A stretch of 64,000 nucleotides of DNA from Serinus canaria (taxonomy: Eukaryota; Chordata; Aves; Passeriformes; Fringillidae), in assembly GCF_022539315.1 (NCBI RefSeq), contig NC_066315.1:121323374-121387373 (forward strand). The letters run 5' to 3'. The notes beneath the pieces were generated by a model. That model made no database searches, was not told the origin of the DNA, and was given only the letters and a program-made list of their open reading frames with translations. A program made the position numbers and the translations under genes. Below, one piece after another: positions 12,321 through 25,700 of this stretch; position 1 is the stretch's first letter, and each line of letters begins with the position of its first letter.

Positions 12321-13142
12321 TTTTTCTTACTCAAAATAAATAAATAAACTAGGATCGGTGTCCAGAAAATAAATTGCTAGAAGAAGAAAGCTAAAATAGG
12401 AGTTTACCAGAGACAATAAATTTTCTCACAAATTCCCAATCAGGCCAAACTAGTCTCAGTCCTTGACTAATAGATTTTTTTAATCAGTGGCCGAGGATGA
12501 AAGAGGAATAGGATAGGAATACTATGAGTTTTAAGTAGGTCACCAAAAGTAATGTGGTTACCTCCAAGTACAATAAAGTAGTTTGTGACAGTGAATTAAG
12601 GCAACATACTTATATTCAAATGCAAAAATCATTGAATGCTTCATTGAATGAAGCATTAAAGCATCATGAAGAAGTCTGATGGAGGAGAAAACACAAAAGT
12701 AGCAGTACAATTTGGTGTGTAACTTAGGTAGTCTTATGAATGAGGCCATTCATATAATATCTTTTATAAAATGGTGCATAAGGAAGCCTGAATCCAGAGC
12801 ACTAATTTTGATATTCAACGGAGCATTAATCACGAGATCTTAAGTACAGAAAAGTAAAAACAAACAAACAAACAATATGAAATGTTATAAATAATCATAT
12901 GGCAATCCAGGGACTAGTTTTAGGAAATTTACTGCTAATTAAATAATTGGAATAATCTTCAATACTCTAAGATATTTTCAGAAGTATAGAGCCCCTTAGA
13001 TCTGTGCACTGGACAGTTGTTGCTGTGCTATATATTTCAGTGCATTTCTATAAAACACTGGAGAGCTGTGCTGGGACACTGTCAATGAACTGCCCAATCC
13101 TACATGCTGGCAGGATCTCCAGGATCACTTTGAAAAAACAAT

Positions 13143-13145
<3 letters not shown>
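12321..13145. other. Unassigned AT-rich non-coding DNA with short tetranucleotide runs
   Basis: Short (AAAT)n at about 12335-12350 directly after the CR1 break and (CAAA)n at about 12856-12875. Within 12630-12660 CATTGAATGCTTCATTGAATG is a small local duplication. No gene seen. Confidence 0.6.

Positions 13146-13182
<37 letters not shown>
13146..13182. repeat. (TA)n microsatellite
   Basis: Uninterrupted alternating TA for 37 bases. The isoleucine-tyrosine repeats in the overlapping frames on both strands are by-products of it. Confidence 0.97.
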
Positions 13183-13184
<2 letters not shown>

Positions 13185-13189
13185 ATAAA

Positions 13190-14223
13190 CTTGTAGGTTC
13201 AGAGAGCAAAGAGAAATTACTTAAGACTTGTGACAAGGAAAATCCTGGCTGGTTAGCAGAAACCTGTATCTACTAGAAGAATATTCTAGACCCTTATATT
13301 TGGCTTTTCTTCAGCCTTGAAGAGAGCAGATCAAGCAACAAGACTAACTAAAGGTTGCAGAAGTTAAACCTCACACTTGTAAATCTAGTTAATTATGATA
13401 TATATGTTTGTTTTTACAGCACATTTGGTGAGAGTCAAGCAGGAAGGGATACACATAAGTAAGATCCAGGTGTAAAGGCTGTAAAGGTCATTTTTACTTG
13501 ATTTTCAATTTTTAGTCAGTCAAGATTCTTTGGATCTTTCTGTACTGAAAACTACCACAAACCCTTCCTAAATGTATTTAGCTGTTCTTGGCCTAATCCC
13601 ATGGCAACTCATTTGTAACCATCCATTAAATTAGCATAGCACCTTTTACCCTTAAAATTCTACAGCTTACTATCTTAGACTAACCAAAGCTTTAGGAACT
13701 GTTAATTAGGAGTTACAGGACTTAATTAAGACAGATGGAGAAGAAGGTTCTTGAACATCATCTTCTGTTGTAACATGTATTTCTAAGTAAAATTGCTCTT
13801 GGTTTGTTAGAAATAACAGAATATATTGATTTGAGAATCTATATAGCACACAGAAAGAAAGATAATGAAGTTGACTTGCATGGGCTTTTTTGAAGTATGA
13901 AGCAGAAAAAAAATTTACTTATGTCCTGTAATTCAGGTAGTGTTACATAAAACAAGCAAACAATTTCCAAGATTTCTGACTGTGCAATTCAGCCTGCAGA
14001 ATCTTCAGTCTCTAGATATTTTCAGTGCACATGTATTAAAAGCATTTCTAAATATTAGGGTATCTTCCATCTCCTAGTGAGAATCCACTAAGAAGGAGGA
14101 AGACTGGATAAAGCTGCATTTTGATAAAAGGAAGCATTTTCAAAATATATGTCTTGAATAAAGTCCTTGTAAAGAAAAATGTGGCCAGTTTTTACCCTTT
14201 GTCAATGGATGAGGTATTATTGC

Positions 14224-14224
<1 letters not shown>
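13190..14224. other. Unassigned AT-rich non-coding DNA
   Basis: Nothing recognised between the two microsatellites; no open frame of note and no known repeat family. Confidence 0.55.
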
Positions 14225-14294
<70 letters not shown>

Positions 14295-14316
14295 CAGATA
14301 GATAGATAGATAGATA
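14225..14316. repeat. (GATA)23 microsatellite
   Basis: 92 bases of GATA repeat, 23 units, with a single GACA interruption near 14292-14296. The minus-strand frame with repeating YLSI residues (14217-14405) is a by-product. Long GATA runs are usually length-polymorphic. Confidence 0.98.
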
Positions 14317-14319
14317 TTC

Positions 14320-17300
14320 CAGGTGACTTTGGTATGTTCTCTCAATTCAGGAGAAAAACATCTGTCTGATGAATCAATACAGATATATGTAGATATATCA
14401 GGCAAATATTTTCTCTCTCAAATAACTTGTTCAGAGCAAAACTTTATGCATGCTCAGAAATCTTCTCTGTTAAGATAAAGTTATCTACTGCATTTATGAA
14501 TATACTGTTTGCAATTTAATCTTCCAAATCAATTTTATTTTTTAAAGTGAAAAATGTTATTGAAGTCAGAAAAATATCTTCTGATAAGGTAAATGGAAAA
14601 ATCTACGTCAAATCACTGAAACATCCAACAAACCACCTAAATCTAAATTCATAGATATTGGAGGTGTGATAGAGTAGCCTTTCATATGATGATCATGACT
14701 ATGGAACAGATGTGTGTTTTTTTCATCTTTATTGCAGCTTCAAGGTTGCACTTCATTCATAGGAAATGTACAGTGGAAGTGAGATCCAGTCTGTAGATAT
14801 AGCCATAACATGCAAAGATTAAGTTTTCCTGTAAGGTGATCTAAAAGAAAAATTGGTGTCCCTTCACTGTCTTGGTAACTGAAAGAGATAGGCTTAACAC
14901 CATTATGCTGCTTCAGAACAGTGAGTAGATTCTACCTCTGATTAACTTCCTTAGGTATAGGTCCAGATTCATCAAAGTTAAGGACACTTTACTCTTTTTA
15001 CTTTGCTTGAGCTAATTACAGAGAATCAGAATTGAGAGCCTTGGTTGCCTATTTTCCTAAACAATGTAAATGTGATAGAAAGGAAGGCAGATAAAAGGGT
15101 GAGGTTGATAGCAAAGTAGTGCAAAGGTCAGTTGTAGATTAATAAATACCCAGAAACCAAGAAATAAAATTCATAATTTTGAAGAATTATCCCTTCCTTA
15201 TGTCACTACAGATGTGGGTGTAGCACTAAAATAGAGCAAGTACAGCATAACAACAATCTCTGCACTACATATTTTTCCCTTAAATTTTAGATCACAAAGT
15301 GCAATGGCATCAGTTAAGCATGATTACAAACAGTTCTTTGATGTATTACTGTACGTTGGTTATATTAAACCATTTCTTGTTCCAATCAGAAGCAGAAGAG
15401 ACCACTTAGTGCTGGATAAAAATACAGCAGAGACAAAGAGATGATAGAAATAGTGTGACCCTTTTAAGTTTTTATTTAATATATTTACAACGTATATTTG
15501 TTTGGGTTTCAAAGACAGTCAAAGGGTAAAAAAATTTAGAATTATACAAAAAATATGAAATGACAATGATATCAGTATCTGTATAAAATAGAACTTATGT
15601 AAACTCTGGTTTTCATTTTAGCATTTTTTCTTCAGCTTCCTAAGTCACAAAAGATGTAGACGCCTTCTTATATCTATCCTTTAAGGTGATACAGTATATT
15701 GATTTGACACATCCTGAGACCTAATAATCAAGTACATGTTTTTATGATTGGCTGATGTTGCCTTGTGTCTGGCTGCCTAAAGAATGTTAAGTTGACTGAG
15801 GTCATCTATAGCCTATAGATAATCTACACAACTAATAAAAATGCTAAATAGACTGTCAATCTGTTTTCCAATCATATCAAACTCCCTAATCCAATTTGTA
15901 ATTTACAAGATGAAACTAATCTTAAAAAAAAAAAAAAAAGTGTGCTTACTAGAAGGGAGTGATATATTACCCATACTCATCTAGCTGCATTTTAACATTT
16001 GAGCTTTCTATTGAAAGGCTATGATAATGAATATCATAGCCTGGTAAATTTTTAACAGATTTTTATGGACAGAACATTGTACTGGTGATCATTATCTGAA
16101 AAAAAAAAATAAAAAGCTCTTTCTGAGGCTCAGATATGTGGAATGCATTACTTTATAACCTTAAAAATCCATTTTGTGCTTTCTCATAAGGTATTTCCAG
16201 CTGCAGATTCAGATCTGAGGATGGTATCTGGCTAAAAATATGCATTATAAAAATAATAGTAATATTTTGTACTGCATACAGTAAACTCCAATTTTTTTCT
16301 TTTTCTCATGTGGTAAAATGTATATTTCAGTTTAGTGAACTTAAAATATAAAACATAGGAACTGTGACTATAGAATACTGTATTCCAGTTCCATGACGAA
16401 ACTAAACTTAGTGCCAAATCCAAGATCACCCTTCTCCAAATCAGTAGGTGTTAGCAAAGAATCCATGGTCCAAAAGTTCACAATATTGAAGAGTACTGTA
16501 TTTTCTTTAGATGTGCCTCTAAAGAAACCTACATTTTAATAAAGACTAGGAATTTCATCATTAGTCAGATATTTTCCTAACTTCAGAAAAGTTTGGTTTA
16601 AATTCACATATTGCAGTAATTTTGATAAAAACTGACTGATAAATTGTCAGTTTTGTTAAGTTATGTGAATACAGATTTTGTAGCATAAGCCATTCTGCAA
16701 AAAGTTTACATGACTTTCTGCTATAAGTCCTTTAAATCAGATAAATTCCCAGGGAGATGTGGCCATTTCCCAATTTACAGTTAATCAATACACGTTACAT
16801 TTATTTTCAGTTTGCTTCTTAGAAATCAAATTCCTGAAATAATGTGTTTTTAGTTTAGAACATGAAATATTGACTCTGACTGTTTTTAATTATATCATGA
16901 ATATGAAACAAACATTTTCACACGTAAGAATCCTATTATTTAGCCTCTGTTTCCAGTTGTAAGGATGGATATTACAAAACCAGAATAAGTAGTTAAAAAT
17001 TGTTAAGCTGAAAATTTGCTTTGGCTTCTGGTGACCTGTTATTCAGACTGGGGAACTCATGGTATTTTCCAAACAGCCTGATCTCCCCATTTGCTTTTAC
17101 ACAAAAACCAGAGAGAAGGGGAAAGTTTGCAGTGTTGGGTTCACACATCTCATCTTAAAATAAGAGGCAAGAGGTTCTCCCACACCCCAGCCATGCTCTG
17201 ATGTTAAAGTCTAACTAAAAGAAATAAGTAATATTTTGCTTACTAGAAGAATTCAGTTATATGCACTGGTCTAGGAGAGGAACTCACAATAGTGATCAAG

Positions 17301-18771
17301 GTGCTCAACTCCCATATACAGAGAATGCAAAGAGCTTCGTACTTCATGATAAAATGTCAGGTGTGCATGAGGAAGGATTCAAAATGAGGCAGAAGAAAAA
17401 AGTAAATTAACAGTAAAAATGTTGATGTTATTTTTATTTGCTGAGTATTTCTTCAGACAGCAAATGCTACAGAAGTGAAGTTGTAAATTCTTTTAATTTT
17501 CAGCCTTTTGGTATAATAGGCACAATTTATTTCCCTAAATGTCTATATGTCCATTACCATATAATCCATTAATATATCATGCCTGATTTCTACCATCACT
17601 TCAAAATGGAATAGAACTGCCAAATTTTCCATTATTTTATAGTCACATATGAGGGTCACAGCTCATGTTTTACAGCCTAATTACTTAATTACTCTTTGGT
17701 GGATCCTTTAGAAGTAGTGTATAGATTTCCAGGGCCTTTCAGAATAGGAACATTCTGTCTTCAGGTAATTTTTGATGTCATTTGCAGATATCTTGGCACA
17801 GTTATTCCTTCACAAAAAAAGAAAAGAAAAAAAGGCTTTTTTTAAGAATAATGACCTTGATTGAAGTTTTGGTTACTTTCAGTGTAGGGGAATTTAAAAA
17901 GCTCACCAAATATAAAACAAAGGGAATTTTAAAAGTGCATCACTGAAATACTGTGAAGGGGCAGAATTAACCTCCATTCTCAGTGATGGATTTTAATGCA
18001 AGGAGATTCTGCATTATACTTCTTTACAAAATAAAGTTATTGAAACCTCCTTCTATAATACATAAATATTCTTTTTCTTAACTTCTTCTAGATACTGTAA
18101 AATCCCTGCTTTTTTCAGGCCTTTCAGCTTTAGGAATTGTCAATGCTATGACCATTTCAGCTGCAGTTGAATCACTGCACACATAATCCCCTGAACTAAG
18201 GATCATTTCGAGTAATTATTTTCTAGGTGAGATAGTTTCATTTGCAATAAAACATTTTAAACTGCAACTCATAAAAATAAAAAATGCTATAAAAATTTCC
18301 TTGGAAATTTCTTAGTTACAGCTAAAGTTTGCCTAATCCCTACACAGCAGGACAAGAAAAAAATGTCACTTCCTTTCTTCCTATTTGTCCAGCTAGAAAT
18401 ATCTGATTGTGATTTCAGCCCCACAGAAAGATAAAGGTAATGCCTTCACCCTTTCAGTAGCAGAATAATGGCAAAAAAGAACTGGTAGGTTGTTGGAAAT
18501 CTTATATTCTTTCTTGTTTAGTACAGCCAATCAGGAATGTTGGAATACTTCCTGAAAAAGAAAAAGAAAACTCATTTTACCTAAATATGAAGAATTTCAC
18601 CTTACACTGGGTGATACTTAATGCTGTGATCACCTCCCAGATGCTGTGTCTGAGGCGATTTTCAGTAATTTCCTTAAATTTTATTTGGTTCTCAGTAGAT
18701 AAGAATAAAAACATCCTGGCTTTTCCCCTTCCTGTCCCTCTAATTGGCAGAATTTCAACCCAAGGCTTTAG
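14320..18771. other. Unassigned AT-rich non-coding DNA
   Basis: No gene or repeat family recognised over about 4.4 kb. A run of 16 A lies at 15924-15939. Two short hairpins stand out: an 11-bp stem with a 5-base loop at 16016-16042 and a 9-bp stem at 16628-16654. The longest frame in the first 4 kb is about 65 codons (16232-16429, minus); the 74-codon plus-strand frame at 18587-18811 has no recognisable domain. Confidence 0.55.
16016..16042. repeat. Short perfect inverted repeat (11-bp stem, 5-base loop)
   Basis: GGCTATGATA at 16017-16026 and TATCATAGCC at 16032-16041 are exact complements around the loop ATGAA, with one further outer A/T pair. No T-run follows and there is no sign of a gene, so it is recorded only as local structure. 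Confidence 0.9.
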
Positions 18772-18837
18772 ATGTCTGACTTTCATTTTTTCGTGTGTGT
18801 GCCAGGAGTAGTTTTTGGCATCTGGCACTTTAATAAT

Positions 18838-19340
18838 AATATTTCCAGTGACCAGGCATTGGAGAGAATCAAAGAATTGGCACTGTATTTTGTAATTTTC
18901 GCAGAAGCATTTGATTTGATTGACTCTAGAATGCTGATTAGAGGAGATAATGCTATGATGCTCTTGAGGATAAGTCACTTAGCTCAGATTCATGACTGTT
19001 TAACAAGAAGAGCACACAGATTTGTTGTACAGGGCAAGGAATCTGGCTTGGCTGAAATGGACTGTGATGTCCGCCAAGATTCAGTCCTCAGACCATGTTT
19101 ATTGAATTTATTTGTCAATGATTTATTCTTGATTGTATTAAATCTATTTTACAGCTATATAGATGATGCAATGTTACAATATGGTTCTAATTCATTGGCC
19201 ATGGTAGAGAAGGATTCACATAATTTATGGAGTAAACTTTAAAAGGAAAGCCTTTTCTAATGAACAAGAGAACTGCTAGCTATTAATATTTCCAAACAAA
19301 CCCCAAAGACTTTGCAGTCTTTACTCAGTAAAAAAAAAGA
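18838..19340 (+). pseudogene. Decayed non-LTR retrotransposon reverse transcriptase fragment
   Basis: Part of a 156-codon open frame (18772-19242) carries the ordered landmarks of a non-LTR reverse transcriptase. Near 18892-18923 there is a motif-A-like FVIFAEAFDLID, comparable to the usual F-x-D-F-x-K-A-F-D pattern, but the catalytic Asp is replaced by Ile. Near 19066-19117 a block resembles the usual G-V-x-Q-G-S-V-L-x-P-L-L-x-x-x-F-x-N-D-L (here DVRQDSVLRP, then NLFVNDL), with both glycines lost. Near 19153-19170 YSYIDDAML is a motif C with the two Asp kept. After the stop at 19240, a KTLQ-like tail follows in the same frame beyond two more stops. The spacing between motif B and motif C and the DDAML wording differ from the bird CR1 pattern (SKFADDTKL), so it may be another LINE clade; I cannot name it. 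It is dead: an active-site residue is lost and stops follow. Confidence 0.6.
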
Positions 19341-19344
19341 AAAG

Positions 19345-22300
19345 AGAAAGCCCTACGTTGAAATACATACTTAAGTAATGACTTAAGGATTGGATCAACA
19401 CTGTCTAGTTACTCTTGAGCAATTTTGTGTTGAAATGCTGTTAATTGGAAGCAGGTATCACTTTAAAAGGTAAGAAGTCCACAGAATATATTGTACTTAA
19501 GCAATAGATGAAGTGAGAAACAAAGAATCTGCAATGTGCTGTCAGAATAATGTTGTATAAGTTTAGAAGTAAGACAAACAGACTGTGATATTGATAAAAA
19601 GCTATGTAGATTTGTTTTATGTTAACACTATGGATAGATAAAATCCAATTTCGCTTTAGGCAAATTTTCAGATTTGTAGCTTGACAGAGTATAAGAACAC
19701 ATCACTGGAGCTTTTATGTGAATAAGTCAACTTACTTTCTCCTCAGTGAGTCTGGAACTATGCAAATTTATTTTATGTTTGGAGAGGCCCCTGGTTATAT
19801 GAAAACAATGTTGTTGTTTCTTTTAGATTTTAATTTCACATTCTGAGCCTTGGAGGGAGAAATCATCATAGACTCATTTACCCTCCGGTCAATGTGACAG
19901 TATGGGAGGATACATTTAGTGCCTTAGCAGTAAGCATTTTGAACAGGCATCCAAAAGTGATAAGAACTGAAATAATCTTTGGAAAAATTCACCTGCATCT
20001 TAATTGAATATTTAAAATCTTTCTCAAGGTATAACTGAGAATAAATTATGTAATGATGTGGTAGAAATTATTTGATTTTATACTTCCTTCTGCTTAATAT
20101 TACCGCATATTCTTGGATAGGAGTAGGGCAAGTTTCTTGCTGTGAAAGTCATTTGAGATGCAACACAAAGCATTGTACATTAATGAGATTTTATTATCTC
20201 CTGTGCCAATATTTTTATGAATGAAAATATAAAGACATTTATATATTTATTTTAAACAGGTGCTGGTTGAGACCTTCATTTCCTATTAGCATCTTCTGTT
20301 TTATATAAAATTTTTAATGCTTTGTAATTTCATATAGATATTTTAAAAATCAAAGAGTTTTTATTTTCAGTGAATGGATTTTGTATGAGGGTATGTGATA
20401 CAACACATTCCTTCTTTAAGGCAGAAATATTTAGATGCATCTCCTGTCTCTTATTTTTATGTTTCAGGTTTTGGTTTGAGGGATTTTTGCAATTTTTGAC
20501 CTATGGAGAAATCCCACTGGATAAATATCTATGCCACGAAAATCTTAAGCTTTGTTTAATATTTTAAAAAGTAAACAGGATTTTCTAAGTCTTGGATGCA
20601 TGAGTTACTGAAATCTAAGCCCTCTGTAAGTACTACAAATGTTAGAAGAAGCTAATAATAAAAAGGATGCAAAATGCATTCATTTTGAAAAATAGTGCTC
20701 ATTCCATTTATCTGTAGATACGATTATCTCATCAAACTTCAGCCTCAGTAAGAACAAAGAGGTTTAGCTCCAAATTTCAGTGACACTTTGATACCTGCAA
20801 TCAAATAATAAAATTATAAATTAAAGTATGTTTCCATGTACACATAAAGCTGAGAAATGCATAATTTTTTCATAACTCCAAGTGTATTGAAGTCAAGGCT
20901 TAGCTTAGACAGTTTCTGTCATGGTTGTTTATCAGGGTTACTTTTTGCTCTGCCTTCCATCCTGTCTGCACCTTACTTTTTACTATATTGTCTTCTTCTG
21001 CCATAATTGAGAAAAATTGAGAAAATATGAATTCTGCTCACTAGAATACCTTATTCAAAACAAGGAGCTCCAATAATAGAAGAACTCTTCTATAGCCATT
21101 GTATGCTAAAAGAGATTAATCGTATCTTGGGAGAATTTTGCTGGCATTGCTCCTTGTGTTTCACCAGCCTGTAGTCATATATACATAAAAAGGTGCTTAG
21201 TCTTAAAAGTGGGTTTAAAAAAAAAAAAAAAGAGTCTAGGCTGGTTTCAAAGTTCTTGCAGTCTGATACTGACTAGTGAAGAAGGAAAGTCATGGTGGTC
21301 AAGCAAATACCTGAATTTAAGATTCAGCTCCATGGAGCTGGCCTCAGGGGAAGAGTCAAAGGTGTTCTTCATTATCTTTTGCCTGACAGTTTGGTTGCCT
21401 TAGCCAAGCTAAGGATAAGGTTGGCAAAACTTTGCTCTTAAAGAATTATATTTTTAGATTTTCAGATTTTTAAGATTTGCTTTTTAAAACTTTCATTTTT
21501 ATCTACAGTTGATATGGTTTCCTTCAAATTCTTTAAATACTTGTTTACACACTTTTTATCTTTGCCAGTTACTTTGAAGATCTTTTGAAAAGATTGCTCT
21601 TTGAGTGATAATGAAGATAAAGATACAGAGTGTTTAACCATTGGAAACTATCACTACTGAAGGTAAGCATAAAAAGAAAATCTCCCTCTTAAAAAGCAGA
21701 TTTTTTTCCTTATGAATTCACCTGTCAAAGACCTCTTGCACATGCTGAATTTCTGTTTACTGTGAGCTAGGTTTTTGCATCTGCAGGAGATTGGGTTATT
21801 GAAACTGGGGGTTTGAGAGGTTTTTTTACCAGAAATGAAAATGCTGTGAGCAGGTCAGTTACAGATCTATTTCAACACCTCTTAGGCAAACTAATTTTTC
21901 TGTTCAGTTTATACCTAATTTGCATTTTGTGCAATGAATCACTGGGATAACCCTAACATTTGCATGCCATGACTTTTGAATGTTTAAAATAGAAGCCTTC
22001 ATGTTGAATTGACAAATGGTTTGTATTAATATAAAATAAGATTTAGGAAAATCATTTAATCTATAAATGACATCTGATATTTACAGCTTTAGAGTCTGAT
22101 GAAGATAGATGCACTATCTTACATGTTTATAATATTTTGTAAATTTGCAAATGCATATTTAAATTGATTGTATCCCTCTCCAATCCTTCAAATGTCACTG
22201 GCCCTCTAAGGACCTAGTTTAAAGCTCACTTTCATTAATGGAAAGACTTACAATCTAAATGTATACCCTAAAATTAAACAGACACCAGGAACATTCCCTA

Positions 22301-22692
22301 GCTCTGGAATACTACTCTTTCTATTGTTCAAGCATTAGTATGTTCCTCAGCCTGACCTAAGCCTGTGGTAGCTAGTTTTGAAATTCCTGGTAGATCAGGA
22401 GCTAGCATGAGCGAGTGAAAGTCTTGAGCAGACACTTTGAGGGCAGCCACATCGTACTGGAGGGTAAAAGAGTTAAGTCATGAAAGTGTGAGACTGTGTC
22501 AATTGTCTTTTGTGTCTCTTTCCAGGTACCCACAATGTCTAAACAAACAAGTTTGGGATGATGAGTTTTCCTGTGTTCTCACAGCCTTGCACTGGAGTGA
22601 CTTTCATATGTAAGGCTGTCCTTGAATAGAATGGGTCAGAGGCTCATTTTGATCAATAAGAAATTCTTCCTCAGAATGTCCCTTCTAGTCCA
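19345..22692. other. Unassigned AT-rich non-coding DNA
   Basis: No gene recognised. A 15-A run lies at 21217-21231 and makes the lysine run in a 64-codon frame (21209-21403) that has no other support. The first few hundred bases may contain further decayed LINE sequence continuing from the reverse-transcriptase relic, but I could not follow it. Confidence 0.5.
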
Positions 22693-22745
22693 AATTCCTA
22701 ATTCTAGTAGAATCTAATTCCTAATTCTAGTAGAATTCCTAATTA
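22693..22745. repeat. 23-bp tandem duplication
   Basis: AATTCCTAATTCTAGTAGAA begins at 22693 and again at 22716, period 23, with a partial third copy (AATTCCTAATT) at about 22734-22744. The full copies are near-identical, so the duplication is recent or under conversion. Confidence 0.9.
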
Positions 22746-25700
22746 AGAAAGTGCACAATTCCACTACCTCATCCAAGAACAATAACTGGAGGTGGGAGAG
22801 TAAAGCCCTGGCTTAAAAGAATCAACAGCTGGGGAACCACTAGCCTCCAGCCACTGGAGTCAACTTCTGTGACATAACAAGGTTATATTTGGGATCTCAT
22901 TGTGAGGCTGGGGACTGGTGCTGATGTACTCTAAGATCCAGGGTCAAATGGGATCAGACATTTTAAATTTCAAGTAGTACTTTTGAATACCCAGAAGACT
23001 GGGATCCATATCCCTTTGGCTTGGAAAAACAATATATTTGAAGACAAACATTAAAAATCCCTAAAAACTCAGGACTTAACTCCACTTCTTTGTATTGTAT
23101 TTCTTCTTTTGATTCAAATATCATCTTTAACATTTTAGATTCTGACTTATTCAGAAACTTGTCTTGAATTTTAAAGACATTTTTAAGCAATAGGAAAGGT
23201 AAGAATCATAGAGAAGCTCTCTCTATGCAACTGTGTGTGATTGTGGATAAAAACTCCGGTGAAGAAAATTATATACACTGTAACAAAGTTACTTTTATTA
23301 ATTCTTTCTAGTGTCTCAGTATTTGCTTCTTCTCTTCATGTTAAATATGTCTATTTGGAGAAGCAAGGGACTATTCACGAGGTTCTTTACAATGGGTTCA
23401 TACAATTTACTTTAATGGCAGTATTTAATATCTGCAAGTTTAGACAGAATTTGGGCCTTTAACATTGTTTTATGTGAATGTAGAATGCAATTATTTATCA
23501 TCTTTTCCTTCCTATGCATATTTTGCTTAGGAACATACAAAGCCTTTACAGTCTTAAACCTGTGTTGGTCTACAACAGACTGTACTTCTATTATACATGT
23601 TTTCTAAAATAGGTAGTGACAAATAGGTAGGCTGCAAGTTCTGAATAAACTATAGTTATAGTTATGACTGAAAGCAGATACCAATGAGTCACTTGTTTGT
23701 GTGCCTCTTACACAATGTGGAGTCTAACACAGCAATAAGAATTTTGTTTGGCTATATTATGGCAAAAAAGTGTCGCATGTTTAACGGAACCTTACCAGAG
23801 TGAGAAATAGTCTCAATGCCTAAGAGTCAATAGAGTCCCTGAGACATCCTTGCTAGAATGGGAAAGGATGCATTGTTCTTTCAGTTGTGCTCATGATTCC
23901 CATGGCCAGCATGCTTCCACATGTATTCTTCAAGTGCCAAGGATTGTCTTTGATGCTCCAAAATAAGAGTATCCAGGAGAATTAGTTCCTTGCTAATCTG
24001 TAAAGCCAAAAAGAGGATGCAGTAGGGAAAGGTAGCATGTGTTTTATCTTGCCAATAATGTGCAGTTCAATATTCTTGCCAATAATGTGCTCTGTGCAGT
24101 TCTCCTGTGTTTTTGTAAGGGTTATGGACAGTTTTGGCATCTGAAGTCTTGATGTCTCCAGACACTTCTGCTTCTCAGCTCCTTTGCCAAGACAAAATAA
24201 ATCAAAAAAATATTAATGCTAAGAGTGGGAATATTCATGGAACTTCTTCACACTGGTCAATCTATCCTCCCAGTAGTCTTAAGTCTACCTCTATTATCCC
24301 TGTTGAGGAAACCAAGGGAAAATAAGTTTTCTAACTTGCGCAAAATCTAGGTTTGAACAACCATAGTAAAAGAAGGACAAGTTTTGCCCATGCAAGTGAA
24401 TAATCTCTGTAAGACACATAGGAAATGCTACAGGCATTACATTTTCCTTTTTCTTCATTTTGGTTCCAGTATTTGTGTCTTTATTCAGTGGTTCTATTTT
24501 GTTTCTCATCTCACTTTTCTCCATATTTTATTTAATTTTTTTTCTCTTTTTCTTATCTTGTCTTGTCCTATGAGGAATCTGCAGCCCATCTTGGGTCTGT
24601 TGGACTTTCACTCACAGAGCTTTCAAACTGGTTGAAAATGGACTAAAAATATCATTTGTTTCTGGCTAAAATGTGACTGTTAATTCCAAATGCATTAAAT
24701 GGATACTGTTTACATCTGTTTATACCTGGGCATTGCATGACATGACCTTTTGGTTTTGGTTTCCTGCTACCTCTGACCTTGCCTTTACAAAACTTGCTTC
24801 ACAACATCTGATTTGAGCAAAAATTATGTTCCTTGTGTAGCAGAATACCAGTTTCATGCAGCATAGATGAGAATGCTGTTGTCTCATTTAAATAATACCT
24901 CTCAATAAGATGTTCTCTGAGAAAGCAATGGGAAAATAAAGTTTTGTCTGTAAATTATTGGCCAAAGACTGTTTTCTGTATGATAAATAGAAGCTGTAAG
25001 GAAATGCAATCTATTTGGAGCACTTTTGTCAAGGTAAACAGATCTTAAGTTCTCTATACAATTTTCAAAAAAATTCTGTAGCAACCCAGAGATACAAAAT
25101 GTTTTCATATCGCTACTGATGAAAGGAGTCTTAAAAAAGGAAAAAGAAAAGAGTTCTCAACAAACTGAAAAGAGACCTGAAATCAGTATTGTAAATATCA
25201 CTAACAATCAATTAATGATATCTGAAATAAATGTGCATAAAGGAAAGCAATAGAGAATTGAAATAAAATACACTAATATACCCAAAATTGTAAAATTGTT
25301 TTAAGAAGAGCCTTTCTCATTACAGCTGAATGTGATTTTCCAGATAAAGGCATTGTAATATGACCCTGTGTGCTGTTCTGTGTGTACAATAAAGCAAGCA
25401 AAATTAATCCCTTCCCCTGATGACCTCTAGAAATGAAAACCCATTATAGTAATAATATTTGTACTTAGGCCTTGATGTTTTTGTGCTGAATCTGAATGCC
25501 ATGAAATGATTGTATACAGTGGCTGATGAGGACACATGTACAGATAAATACATAAATAATCCTCTTTATATAGGTGCAAGGTGACTTTTTAGATCTGGTA
25601 TGGAAACTAGCTGAAGCCTAATAAAACTGGTAATCATTTTCTTTACTGCTTAGGCCTGAATCTTATTATGTTGAAAAGTCTATTAGGAATGTTTCCCTTT

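Noticed and set aside
14217..14405. Minus-strand frame with repeating YLSI residues
   Set aside because: Translation of the GATA microsatellite.
18577..18978. 133-codon minus-strand frame
   Set aside because: Antisense to the start of the reverse-transcriptase relic and unlike any protein I recognise; the sense-strand RT motifs explain the region better.
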